From: an uncultured Dorea sp.
GTDB lineage: Bacteria > Bacillota > Clostridia > Lachnospirales > Lachnospiraceae
Reading direction: 5' to 3'
NCBI GenBank assembly: GCA_910579335.1
Contig: CAJTUQ010000055.1
Location: 1-18,660 of the forward strand
DNA: 18,660 nucleotides
Shown: piece by piece, positions 1 to 6,822 of the stretch
How the letters are laid out: every line of letters begins with the position of its first letter
Numbering within the stretch: position 1 is the first letter of the stretch
The notes under the pieces: model-generated
What the model saw: the letters and a program-made list of their open reading frames with translations, nothing else
Told to the model about the DNA's origin: nothing
Databases searched by the model: none
Position numbers and translations under genes: made by a program

Positions 1-842
1 TCGTCAATCAAATCCACCTGCTCTTCGACCGTCTCATATTCCTGCTTCATGCCTGCATACTGTTCGCTGGCGCTTTGAAGCTCCTGTGCGGTATCCTTTA
101 TCTTTCCTTCCAGTGAAGCGATATGCTCCTGTATACGCGCCGTTTCCAAAAGGAACATATTAATGTCATATGTTTTTAATTCCTCTTTTTTCTTTAAAAA
201 TTCACGCGCTTTTTCAGACTGCCTTTCAAGCGGCCCCATCTGTTTTTCAAGCTCTGTGAGAATGTCGCTCACGCGCAGAAGGTTCTGTCTCTCTTCCTCC
301 AGTTTTTTTACAGACATATTTTTCCGGCGTTTAAATTTAACGATTCCGGCCGCCTCATCAAAAAGTTCCCGGCGCTCCTCCGGCTTTCCGCTTAAGATTC
401 TGTCAATCTGGCCCTGCCCAATGATAGAATACCCCTCTTTACCGATTCCTGTATCATAAAACAATTCATTGACATCTTTAAGACGGCACACGCTTCCGTT
501 AATCAGATATTCGCTCTCTCCGGAGCGGTATAATTTTCTGGCTACGGTTACTTCTTCATACTCAATCGGAAGCTGATGATCTGAATTGTCAAGCGTAATC
601 GCTACGGAAGCATAGCTTAAAGGCCGCCTGTTTTCTGTTCCGGAAAAAATAACGTCCTGCATACTCCCTCCGCGCAGCTGCTTGACTCTCTGCTCTCCCA
701 ATACCCATCGGACTGCGTCCGCAACATTACTTTTACCGCTTCCGTTCGGTCCTACGATTCCCGTAATTCCGTTGTGGAAATCAAATTTCAATTTATGTGC
801 AAAAGACTTAAAGCCCTGCACCTCTATACATTTTAAATACAT
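1..842 (-). CDS. smc: Chromosome segregation ATPase SMC, N-terminal part (cut by left edge)
   Basis: SMC is the core ATPase of the bacterial condensin complex that compacts and segregates the chromosome. The reading frame starts with ATG at 842 and stays open to base 1, giving 280 codons of the N-terminal ATPase half and the start of the coiled coil; a full SMC is near 1,190 residues, so most lies outside the window. Seen: the family start MYLKCIEVQGFKSF, a Walker A loop GPNGSGKSN at residues 31-39, the LRGGSMQDVIFSG segment near residue 57, the IGQGQID Q-loop region near residue 145, then charged heptad-like sequence from about residue 170. It starts 7 bases after the rnc stop codon, so the two are translationally close and surely co-transcribed. 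The Shine-Dalgarno is modest (TAGGTG, overlapping the rnc stop). The order rnc-smc is the usual Firmicute arrangement, normally followed by ftsY. Confidence 0.97.
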   Translation of the reverse strand, partial: MYLKCIEVQGFKSFAHKLKFDFHNGITGIVGPNGSGKSNVADAVRWVLGEQRVKQLRGGSMQDVIFSGTENRRPLSYASVAITLDNSDHQLPIEYEEVTVARKLYRSGESEYLINGSVCRLKDVNELFYDTGIGKEGYSIIGQGQIDRILSGKPEERRELFDEAAGIVKFKRRKNMSVKKLEEERQNLLRVSDILTELEKQMGPLERQSEKAREFLKKKEELKTYDINMFLLETARIQEHIASLEGKIKDTAQELQSASEQYAGMKQEYETVEEQVDLID

Positions 843-849
843 CCTGCAC

Positions 850-1545
850 CTACTTTATATTCTTTTCCCGGAGCATGAGTATACTCTGGTATGCAGCTTC
901 CTGCTCGGCGGCTTTTTTTGTCTTTCCTTTGCCCACCCCATATTGCTTATCTTCGATATAAGCAGCTGAAGAAAAAGATTTATTATGGTCAGGACCTTCC
1001 TCGTCAATCAAACGATATTGGACTCCTCCCTTAAAATTAGCCTGAACCGTTTCCTGCAAGATAGTCTTGCTATCATAAAAGAGCTTGCGGTTATCCAAAT
1101 CATTCAGCACAAACTTCATGATAAACTCTTTTGCACTAGCAAAACCACCGTCAATATAGACCGCCCCAATCAGCGCTTCCAAAGCATCGGATACAACCGA
1201 GTCCCTCTTACGCCCTCCGGTAGCCTCCTCACCTTTCCCAAGCAGAAGATACTCTCCTAATCTCAACTGGCGGGCACAGAAAGCCAATGTCGGCTCACAG
1301 ACCATGCTTGCCCTGAGCTTTGTTAAGTCCCCCTCCTGCATTCTGCTCTCGTCAAAAAACAGAAATTCACTTGAAATCAATTCAAGAACCGCATCCCCAA
1401 GAAATTCCAATCTTTCATTGCACTGATATTTCGGCAGATGCATCTCGTTTGCATAAGAGCTGTGAACCATTGCTTTTTTTAACAGCAGAAAGTCCTGAAA
1501 CTGATACTCTATCTTTTCTTCTAATTCTTTTAATTCTCTGTTCAT
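850..1545 (-). CDS. rnc: Ribonuclease III
   Basis: RNase III cuts double-stranded RNA and matures rRNA precursors and structured mRNAs in the cytoplasm. The 231-residue protein has the usual two-part layout. The nuclease domain (about 1-150) carries the signature NERLEFLGD at 43-51, with metal-binding acidic residues E44, E47, D51, E71 (in EGDLTKLRA), D120 and E123 (in SDALEALIG) aligning with the known catalytic set. A double-stranded-RNA-binding domain follows (about 158-228) with the GVGKGKTKKAAEQEAA end motif. The start at 1545 has AAAGGA 6 bases upstream. It lies downstream of acpP with a strong hairpin in the 89-base gap, so its expression probably depends on read-through or a weak promoter I could not pin down. 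The smc start codon follows almost immediately. Confidence 0.97.
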   Translation of the reverse strand: MNRELKELEEKIEYQFQDFLLLKKAMVHSSYANEMHLPKYQCNERLEFLGDAVLELISSEFLFFDESRMQEGDLTKLRASMVCEPTLAFCARQLRLGEYLLLGKGEEATGGRKRDSVVSDALEALIGAVYIDGGFASAKEFIMKFVLNDLDNRKLFYDSKTILQETVQANFKGGVQYRLIDEEGPDHNKSFSSAAYIEDKQYGVGKGKTKKAAEQEAAYQSILMLREKNIK

Positions 1546-1594
1546 TCTATTCCTTTCTATATACTTGGGAAAGTAAAGTAAATGTTCTTCAAAA

Positions 1595-1620
1595 TGAAAA
1601 AGCCCTGAAGGGCTTTTTCA
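1595..1620 (-). terminator. Intrinsic terminator/attenuator between acpP and rnc
   Basis: A perfect 11-bp inverted repeat, TGAAAAAGCCC / GGGCTTTTTCA, surrounds a 4-base loop. Read on the minus strand the stem ends in five Ts, CA, then four more Ts, so it works as a rho-independent terminator just after acpP, with rnc and smc beyond it. The repeat is symmetric enough to act on either strand, but no plus-strand gene runs into it. Partial read-through would set a lower level for rnc-smc than for the abundant acyl carrier protein. Confidence 0.8.
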
Positions 1621-1634
1621 CACCAAAACCATAC

Positions 1635-1871
1635 CTAATCGTTTGTTGCATTGCGAATCTGTTCTGCAGCGTCTCCTACGGTAGCAATTTTTTCCGCTTC
1701 CTCATTGTCGATTTCAATATCAAAAGTTTCCTCTATGCCCATAATAATCTGAAAAATATCAAGGGAATCTGCCCCCAAATCATCTACGAATGTAGAATCC
1801 ATCGTAATAATGTCCTTATCCTCAATGTTCATCACATCTGCAATAATTTCCTGTAATTTTTCAAATTCCAT
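1635..1871 (-). CDS. acpP: Acyl carrier protein
   Basis: ACP is the small acidic carrier that holds growing acyl chains on a phosphopantetheine arm for fatty-acid and phospholipid synthesis. The 78-residue product shows the four-helix ACP pattern and the attachment motif GADSLD, with the modified serine at residue 36. I chose the ATG at 1871 (MEFEKLQEI): GGAG sits about 7-9 bases upstream and the length then matches the family. A longer reading to 1928 would overlap plsX and add a basic tail no ACP has. It follows plsX by 35 bases, in the common plsX-acpP pairing, and a terminator-like hairpin follows it. The acidic composition and DSL motif make a non-ACP carrier (for example a D-alanyl carrier) unlikely in this context. 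Confidence 0.97.
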   Translation of the reverse strand: MEFEKLQEIIADVMNIEDKDIITMDSTFVDDLGADSLDIFQIIMGIEETFDIEIDNEEAEKIATVGDAAEQIRNATND

Positions 1872-1906
1872 AATTTTTCTCCTTCTCCTTCTTATTGTCA
1901 GCGGAC

Positions 1907-2917
1907 TTATGCATCCATCTGAATACATTTTCTGATTTTTTCATTGATTTTCTGCTGCTTAAATGTTACGCACTGCAAAAGGGTGTTGCAGACTTCTTTA
2001 GACTTAGAGCTGCCGTGGGTCTTTACTACGAGTCCATTGAGTCCGAGAAGCGGCGCTCCGCCATACTCACTTGCATCAAACTGCTTTAACGTCTGCTTCA
2101 GCGCAGGCTTTACAAGCAATGCTCCGATCTTGCTTCTCAAACTGGCCATCATGCCGCTCTTAATCTTACTGATTAAGACAGCCCCTACGCCTTCATAGAG
2201 CTTAAGAATGATATTTCCCGCAAACGCCTCGCATACGACAACGTCCGCCTGTCCGTGCGGAATTTCCCTGGCTTCTACGCTGCCGATAAAATTTATGTCC
2301 TTTAGTTCCTTCAAAAGCGGAAAAGTCTCTTTTACCAGTGCGTTTCCTTTGTCTTCTTCAGCTCCGATATTTACGATTCCAACCTTCGGATTCCTGATAC
2401 CGAGAACATTCTCCATGTAAATAGAACCCATCTTGGCAAATTGGACGAGATGTGAAGCTCTGGCATCTACATTTGCTCCGCAGTCAATAAGGAGTGTCAC
2501 TCCCTTCTCCGTGGGAATCAGCGGCGCAAGAGGAGGACGTTCCACACCTTTGATTCTGCCCACGATAACCTGGCCGCCGACTAAGATAGCCCCGGAACTT
2601 CCAGCAGACACAAATGCATCCGCCGCCCCTTCCTTCACCATCTTCATACCTACAACTAAAGAAGAATCCTTCTTTCTGCGAATCGCATTCACAGGCGGCT
2701 CCGCCGTCTCTATAACTTCAGATGCATTCACAACCTCTATCTGAGCCTTATTGTACGGATACTTTATCAGCTCCTTCTCGATAACTTCCTGCATCCCTAT
2801 GAGGAATACCTTCATCGACGGTTCCTTTTCAACAGCCTCTACGGCGCCTTTAACAATCTCTGCCGGAGCATTGTCTCCTCCCATAGCATCCAGCGCTATG
2901 TTCGTTATCTCTGTCAT
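1907..2917 (-). CDS. plsX: Phosphate acyltransferase PlsX
   Basis: PlsX makes acyl-phosphate from acyl-ACP and phosphate, the first step of phosphatidic acid synthesis, passing acyl-phosphate to PlsY; it is a peripheral membrane enzyme. The 336-residue protein shows the family blocks in order: ALDAMGGDNAP near residue 8, SAGSSGAILVGG near 104, PTEKG near 134, GAEEDKGN near 184, EAFAGN near 229, and YGGAPLLGLNG with a following HGSS near 290-305. The start was set at 2917 (MTEITN) because TAGGAGGG lies 7-8 bases upstream; the longer reading to 2974 would run through the promoter. It heads the plsX-acpP unit with a clear sigma-A-like promoter and a palindrome over the predicted transcription start. 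Substrate (acyl-ACP) and downstream gene (acpP) fit directly. Confidence 0.97.
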   Translation of the reverse strand: MTEITNIALDAMGGDNAPAEIVKGAVEAVEKEPSMKVFLIGMQEVIEKELIKYPYNKAQIEVVNASEVIETAEPPVNAIRRKKDSSLVVGMKMVKEGAADAFVSAGSSGAILVGGQVIVGRIKGVERPPLAPLIPTEKGVTLLIDCGANVDARASHLVQFAKMGSIYMENVLGIRNPKVGIVNIGAEEDKGNALVKETFPLLKELKDINFIGSVEAREIPHGQADVVVCEAFAGNIILKLYEGVGAVLISKIKSGMMASLRSKIGALLVKPALKQTLKQFDASEYGGAPLLGLNGLVVKTHGSSKSKEVCNTLLQCVTFKQQKINEKIRKCIQMDA

Positions 2918-2927
2918 CTTTTTCCCT

Positions 2928-2942
2928 CCTAGCATTGCTAGG
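2928..2942. promoter_or_regulatory. Palindrome over plsX transcription start, candidate operator
   Basis: CCTAGCA-T-TGCTAGG is a perfect 7-bp inverted repeat around one central base. It begins a few bases downstream of the predicted plsX -10 box and reaches into the ribosome binding site. A bound repressor here would block both initiation and RBS access. A 9-base palindrome TCTACTAGA (2948-2956) lies immediately upstream, partly over the -10. The sequence does not look like the FapR site I know from Bacillus; the regulator is unknown to me. Confidence 0.5.
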
Positions 2943-2945
2943 TTC

Positions 2946-2974
2946 ATTCTACTAGACCTTACTGTAAAAATCAA
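2946..2974 (-). promoter_or_regulatory. Sigma-A-type promoter for plsX-acpP
   Basis: On the minus strand, TTGATT (2969-2974) and TAGAAT (2946-2951) are separated by exactly 17 bases. This predicts a start near 2939 and a leader of roughly 20 bases, directly before the plsX ribosome binding site. Confidence 0.65.
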
Positions 2975-3030
2975 TATTTATTCCAAAAAATATACGGAAA
3001 CACAAAATATGCAGAAATGCTGAATCCGTG

Positions 3031-3075
3031 AAAAAGGCTTGTGTTCCCCAAGAAGAACACAAGCCCTGCTTTTTT
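3031..3075 (-). terminator. Terminator after the chemoreceptor gene
   Basis: The 11-bp perfect stem GGCTTGTGTTC (3036-3046) / GAACACAAGCC (3055-3065) has an 8-base loop. On the minus strand it is followed at once by five Ts (3031-3035), ending the chemoreceptor transcript; on the plus strand there is also a T-run (3070-3075). It separates the receptor from the plsX promoter. Confidence 0.88.
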
Positions 3076-3086
3076 AATCATAAGTA

Positions 3087-4766
3087 TTAATAGCTGTTAT
3101 TTGAAAAACCTGTATTTTTAATCTTAAACTTCTCTAACAGATCACGCAGTACCTGAGCCTGGCTGGAAAGCTCTTCGCTTGCAGCCGCACTCTCTTCCGA
3201 ACTTGCGGAGTTCGTCTGTACGACACTGGAAATCTGGGAGATGCCTTCGCTGATTCCTCCTATAGAATCCGCCTGTTTTACAGAAGCCTTGGAAATCTCC
3301 GTCACCTGCTCAACAACCCCATGTGCGCCGACTACTACTTCGCTGAGCGCCTGCTGTGTGGACTCTGTAAGCTGTACGCCGTTTCCTACCGCGCGCAGAG
3401 TCTCTTCAATCAGCTTGGAAGTGCTCTTAGCCGCCTCGCCGCTCTTAGCCGCAAGATTACGTACTTCATCAGCAACAACGGCAAACCCTTTTCCAGCCGT
3501 ACCCGCACGTGCAGCTTCTACAGCCGCATTTAAAGCGAGAATATTCGTCTGGAAAGCTATATCTTCAATCGTCTTAATGATATGGCCGATTTCATTGGAA
3601 CAGCTACTGATGTTGTCCATCGCATGGGACATCTCCTGCATTTGCTGGTTGCACTGCTCAATCTGCTCGCCGACTTCGCTTACACGAACACTCGTATCAT
3701 TTGCACTCTGGGCATTGTCATTAATCTGCTCGGAAACAAGATTAACCGTATTTACCAGATTATCAATCTCATTCGCCTGCTCTGTTGCGCCCTGCGCCAA
3801 TGCCTGTGCGCCGCTGGACACCTGATCGGCACCGTTGCCGACCTGCACCGCTACTGTCTGAATCTGGGACATCGTCTCATTTAACTGCTTTAATATCACA
3901 TCCGTAGACCTGCGGATTTCAATAAAATCACCGACATACTCAAAATCCGCCGCTTCCATCGTCAAATCGCCCTGCGAGATTGCATTCAAATTCGCCGATA
4001 TATCCGATATATACATCGAAAGCGTCTTCGCCGCCTGATTCAGGCTGTTCGCCAGTATGCCGATCTCATCTTTATTCGGCACGTCAATCTCAAAATCAAG
4101 CTTGCCTTGAGAAAGAAGCTGGCTGTTAGCAGTAATAATCTGAATCGGACGTACGATTCTGGACATTACATATGTAACAAGCGACAGGCATGCAATCAGG
4201 TTAACGATAAATGTAACGACCGTAACGGCAGTTGTAGCCGTGATGGCCCGCCGGAGAGTTGTCTGATAAGTCACCGTGTCCTTTTCGCTCAGTTCAATGA
4301 CCTCGTCCAGTACGGCAACAAGGCTGCTGACATTTGCTTTTGTATCATTCAGATAGATCTCCTGCGCCTTCGGATGATCCGTGCCGTTAATCTCAAGAAT
4401 TTCTATCGCTGATTCATGAATCGCCTCATGAAGCGGAATCATTTTATCCATCAGAGCAATGATCTCCTCATTCTCAATGGCCGACCTGTCTCCATATAGC
4501 CATTTTCCAAGGTCGCAGGCTGTATAATCCGTACTGCCGGTAAACTCCGTGCCGAGATTAATTGCAGAACTTAAATTTTCTATCCAGCTGAAATGCGCTT
4601 TCTCTCCTGCAAGCGCCAGTGTATGGATCTCCGTTGCTATTTCAGTGTTGCGGCTGGCGGCCTTAATCTTTCTAACACCGTTAACTGTAAAAACCGCACT
4701 GATAACTACTACAATGAGAATCACAATCACTCTTATCCATACGGATCTTTTAATTGACTTTCCCAT
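3087..4766 (-). CDS. Methyl-accepting chemotaxis protein with extracytoplasmic CZB-like sensor
   Basis: This is a membrane chemoreceptor that signals through CheW/CheA to steer flagellar or other behaviour. In the 559 residues: a first membrane helix at about 9-28; a sensor region of about 150 residues; a second membrane helix at about 178-200; HAMP at about 201-255 with a second HAMP-like stretch to about 300; then a long helical signalling domain with the highly conserved hairpin tip EDIAFQTNILALNAAVEAAR at 401-420. The sensor carries H58, C84 in CDLGKWLYGD, and H113/H117 in HEAIH, the His-Cys-His-His layout of the chemoreceptor zinc-binding (CZB) fold. That fold is best known as a cytoplasmic C-terminal domain, yet here it lies between the membrane helices. 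The gene has its own promoter and terminator and is inserted between rpmF and plsX. The Shine-Dalgarno is GAGAGGGG, 7 bases before ATG. The ligand is unknown. Confidence 0.93.
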   Translation of the reverse strand: MGKSIKRSVWIRVIVILIVVVISAVFTVNGVRKIKAASRNTEIATEIHTLALAGEKAHFSWIENLSSAINLGTEFTGSTDYTACDLGKWLYGDRSAIENEEIIALMDKMIPLHEAIHESAIEILEINGTDHPKAQEIYLNDTKANVSSLVAVLDEVIELSEKDTVTYQTTLRRAITATTAVTVVTFIVNLIACLSLVTYVMSRIVRPIQIITANSQLLSQGKLDFEIDVPNKDEIGILANSLNQAAKTLSMYISDISANLNAISQGDLTMEAADFEYVGDFIEIRRSTDVILKQLNETMSQIQTVAVQVGNGADQVSSGAQALAQGATEQANEIDNLVNTVNLVSEQINDNAQSANDTSVRVSEVGEQIEQCNQQMQEMSHAMDNISSCSNEIGHIIKTIEDIAFQTNILALNAAVEAARAGTAGKGFAVVADEVRNLAAKSGEAAKSTSKLIEETLRAVGNGVQLTESTQQALSEVVVGAHGVVEQVTEISKASVKQADSIGGISEGISQISSVVQTNSASSEESAAASEELSSQAQVLRDLLEKFKIKNTGFSNNSY

Positions 4767-4862
4767 GATTTGCCCCTCTCTTTTTCTTATTCAGGAAATG
4801 ATTGAAACAAAATATTTATATTTTTCATCTACTTCCTCTCAGGTAATTTCCCGTTCTTTTTT

Positions 4863-4891
4863 ATTATACTCGAACAGCATTCTTTTTTCAA
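4863..4891 (-). promoter_or_regulatory. Promoter of the chemoreceptor gene
   Basis: On the minus strand, TTGAAA (4886-4891) and a perfect TATAAT (4863-4868) are 17 bases apart. This is a sigma-A-type promoter, not the SigD/sigma-28 type often used by motility genes. It lies about 100 bases upstream of the start codon, and I see no folded element in the leader. Confidence 0.7.
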
Positions 4892-4915
4892 TCCCTTTTT
4901 CCATGAAAAAGCATG

Positions 4916-4954
4916 AAAAAACAGAGAACCTTCTCTGTGCCGGAGGTTCTCTGT
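4916..4954 (-). terminator. Terminator of the yceD-rpmF unit
   Basis: Stem ACAGAGAACCT (4921-4931) / AGGTTCTCTGT (4944-4954), 11 bp perfect, with a 12-base loop. On the minus strand it is followed by a run of Ts (4916-4920), ending the transcript 20 bases after the rpmF stop codon. Confidence 0.9.
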
Positions 4955-4973
4955 CTGCCTGTCTTTTCGCAAA

Positions 4974-5153
4974 TTAATCCTGAGGAATAATTTCTTTTTT
5001 GTTGTAGCTTCCGCAAGCTTTGCAGACTCTGTGAGGCATCATTAATTCGCCGCATTTGCTGCATTTTACAAGATTCGGAGCGCTCATCTTCCAGTTTGCT
5101 CTTCTTTTATCTCTTCTGGCTTTGGAAGATTTGTTCTTTGGACAAATTGACAT
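4974..5153 (-). CDS. rpmF: Large ribosomal subunit protein bL32
   Basis: bL32 is a small zinc-ribbon protein of the 50S subunit. This 59-residue frame is too short for most gene callers' length limits but is unmistakable: the start MSICPKNKSSKARRDKRRAN is the conserved basic N-terminus, and the zinc ribbon is C31-x2-C34 with C44-x2-C47. All four cysteines are present, so this is the zinc-bound (C+) form. The start codon lies 3 bases after the yceD stop, and its strong ribosome binding site AAGGAGGTG overlaps the end of yceD, so the two are translationally coupled. A terminator lies 20 bases downstream. The yceD-rpmF pair is conserved across bacteria and usually precedes plsX; here a chemoreceptor gene intervenes. 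Confidence 0.97.
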   Translation of the reverse strand: MSICPKNKSSKARRDKRRANWKMSAPNLVKCSKCGELMMPHRVCKACGSYNKKEIIPQD

Positions 5154-5156
5154 CGG

Positions 5157-5690
5157 TTACACCTCCTTAAAATTCTTAAATACATCGCGGATAACTGACA
5201 TTCTGGGGTCTAACCTCGTATCTTCGCAGCCGCAGGCACCCTCATTCAGGTTTTGGCCGCACACATCGCAAATACCTTTACAGGATTCGCTGCATAGGAC
5301 TTTCATCGGCCAACCTACTAAAATCTCATTATAGAGTAATCCGTCCACGTCAAGATGATATCCGTCAATATAATTATTCTCATCTAATTCATCTGCCCCA
5401 TCTGAAACCGTCTCAGAAACTCCACAGACCGCCTGTCTCTCGAAATCAAGGTCAAATTCTACCGGCACCGCCTTCAGGCAGCGGCTGCAGGGGATTTCGA
5501 CAATCATCCTGCACTTCCCTGTAATCTTTAGTTTCTGGGATTCCATGTACTCTACTTTGATACAAACATCGCTTTTCGAAAGAATCCGATATGCATCCCT
5601 GTTCACCCTGAACTGCTCCATAGAACAGGAAACCGTATCATCAATGGGCACATGCTGTTCAGATAAAACACCGGATAGGTCTAATATCAT
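5157..5690 (-). CDS. yceD: YceD/DUF177 family protein, 23S rRNA accumulation protein
   Basis: DUF177 proteins are tied to 23S rRNA accumulation and are nearly always encoded next to rpmF. The 177-residue product starts with the typical MILDLSGVLSEQ and shows the two cysteine sites of the family: C68-x2-C71 in the middle and a C-terminal cluster C133, C137, C141, C144, C153, C155 in the form LCSESCKGICDVCGQNLNEG, probably metal-binding. The start at 5690 has AGGGGTGAT just upstream; a GTG six codons earlier is possible but less well supported. A consensus promoter lies about 30 bases upstream of the start. The exact biochemical role is not settled in the family; plants and E. coli data link it to rRNA metabolism. 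Confidence 0.93.
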   Translation of the reverse strand: MILDLSGVLSEQHVPIDDTVSCSMEQFRVNRDAYRILSKSDVCIKVEYMESQKLKITGKCRMIVEIPCSRCLKAVPVEFDLDFERQAVCGVSETVSDGADELDENNYIDGYHLDVDGLLYNEILVGWPMKVLCSESCKGICDVCGQNLNEGACGCEDTRLDPRMSVIRDVFKNFKEV

Positions 5691-5717
5691 GCTATCACCC
5701 CTATTCACACCTAAATA

Positions 5718-5745
5718 ATTATATCATGTAAATGTGGTTTGTCAA
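5718..5745 (-). promoter_or_regulatory. Consensus promoter for yceD-rpmF
   Basis: On the minus strand, TTGACA (5740-5745) and TATAAT (5718-5723), both perfect matches to the sigma-A consensus, are separated by 16 bases. Such strength fits a ribosomal protein transcript. The start would be near 5711, about 20 bases before the yceD start codon. Confidence 0.85.
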
Positions 5746-5848
5746 CTGCTTATTCACTATATTTTGTAGATAATAAGCTAATTTTTGTTTTCCTTTCGCC
5801 CTGCATTCAGCCAAGCGTGAAAATCAGCTATCGATTATCGGATAGACG

Positions 5849-5877
5849 CCTCTCTTTTTTGTGCAAAAATAGAGAGG
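5849..5877. repeat. Hairpin-forming inverted repeat in the yceD/AraC divergent region
   Basis: CCTCTCTTTTTT (5849-5860) and AAAAATAGAGAGG (5865-5877) pair around the loop GTGC with one mismatch near the centre. It lies between the divergent yceD and AraC-type genes and has no T-run after the stem in either direction, so it is not a good terminator. It could be an operator for the adjacent regulator. The rest of the region 5746-5959 is A/T-rich with no open frame I can support. Confidence 0.45.
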
Positions 5878-5907
5878 ATATATTTTAGGAGATGCCTTAT
5901 AATAATA

Positions 5908-5936
5908 AAGACAAATTTATATCCACAAATTACAAT
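5908..5936 (+). promoter_or_regulatory. Possible promoter of the AraC-type regulator gene
   Basis: AAGACA (5908-5913) and TACAAT (5931-5936) are 17 bases apart, ahead of a strong AAGGAGGT ribosome binding site at 5947-5954. A TATAAT at 5898-5903 is an alternative -10 but lacks a recognisable -35. Either choice is tentative. Confidence 0.35.
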
Positions 5937-5959
5937 ACGTACGGATAAGGAGGTATCTC

Positions 5960-6811
5960 ATGGATTGGGTCCACAGATTAAACCAAAGCTTGAATTATAT
6001 TGAAGAACATTTGACGGGCGAAATCGACTATGAACAGCTTGGACGGATTGCCTGCTGCTCCGCCTATCACTACCAGAGGATGTTTACCTATATGGCGGGC
6101 ATCACTCTGGCAGAGTATATCCGAAGAAGAAAAATGTCTTTAGCGGCGGCAGACTTGCAGGATGGAAATGAGCGAATTATTGATATTGCGGAGAAATACG
6201 GCTACCGTTCCCCGACTGCATTTAACAGGGCGTTCCAATCCTTTCACGGGGTTGCTCCATCGTCCGTTAAAACCGGGGGCGTATCCGTAAAATCTTTTTC
6301 CCCCATTGTGTTTAAAATTACAGTAAAAGGAGCGTCGGAACTGAATTATAGAATCGAGGAAAAAGAAGCGTTCCGCATCATCGGCATATCCGCACCGCTT
6401 GAGAAGGAAATCGAAAATAATTTTATGGTTGTGCCAACGATGTGGCAAGAGGCGTCTGCAAACGGAACAATACAGAAATTGGCAGGAATGATGGATACTC
6501 CGCCAATGGGACTTTTGGGCGTGAGCGCCTGCAATGATGAAGAACAATGGAAATATTTTATTGCGGTATCCAGCGCAAAGGCCGGTGATGAGTTTGAAGA
6601 ATATACCGTGCCTGCTTCTACCTGGGCAATCTTTTCTGGAACAGGTACAAATCAGTCGATACAGCAATTGGAGCAGCGGATAATAACAGAGTGGCTTCCG
6701 GCCTCCGGATATGAATATGCCGACGCCCCCGATATCGAGGTTTACCTAAACCCAGACCCACAGGATGCGCAATATGAGGTATGGATACCCGTAGTAAAGA
6801 AAAAGGCATAA
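5960..6811 (+). CDS. AraC-family regulator with GyrI-like effector-binding domain
   Basis: This is a cytoplasmic transcription factor expected to respond to a small, probably hydrophobic molecule. The 283 residues hold a DNA-binding domain at the N-terminus (about 8-105) with two helix-turn-helix units: one near 24-46 (YEQLGRIACCSAYHYQRMF), one near 73-97 (IDIAEKYGYRSPTAFNRAF, the conserved AraC block). A GyrI/SoxS-type effector-binding domain follows from about 127 to 280, with W222 in the ASTWAIFSGTG strand and acidic E260 in DIEVYLNPDP, the position where such domains usually carry a ligand-contacting glutamate. This HTH-first order is like the Rob/YdeE type. It starts at 5960 after a near-perfect AAGGAGGT. 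It is transcribed opposite to both neighbouring housekeeping units and sits 11 bases ahead of a small Cys-bearing protein gene, with which it is surely co-expressed. Targets are unknown. Confidence 0.93.
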   Translation: MDWVHRLNQSLNYIEEHLTGEIDYEQLGRIACCSAYHYQRMFTYMAGITLAEYIRRRKMSLAAADLQDGNERIIDIAEKYGYRSPTAFNRAFQSFHGVAPSSVKTGGVSVKSFSPIVFKITVKGASELNYRIEEKEAFRIIGISAPLEKEIENNFMVVPTMWQEASANGTIQKLAGMMDTPPMGLLGVSACNDEEQWKYFIAVSSAKAGDEFEEYTVPASTWAIFSGTGTNQSIQQLEQRIITEWLPASGYEYADAPDIEVYLNPDPQDAQYEVWIPVVKKKA

Positions 6812-6822
6812 CGGAGGGATTT

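Noticed and set aside
1872..1928. Basic N-terminal extension of ACP
   Set aside because: It overlaps plsX, and the ATG at 1871 has a good ribosome binding site and gives the normal ACP length.
3241..3825. Long plus-strand open frames opposite the chemoreceptor (also 3582-3884 and 4549-4977)
   Set aside because: They mirror the coding strand of a clear receptor gene, lack ribosome binding sites and show no family features.
6140..6667. Minus-strand 175-codon frame opposite the AraC gene
   Set aside because: Antisense shadow of a well-supported regulator; Cys/Arg-rich composition with no recognisable domain.
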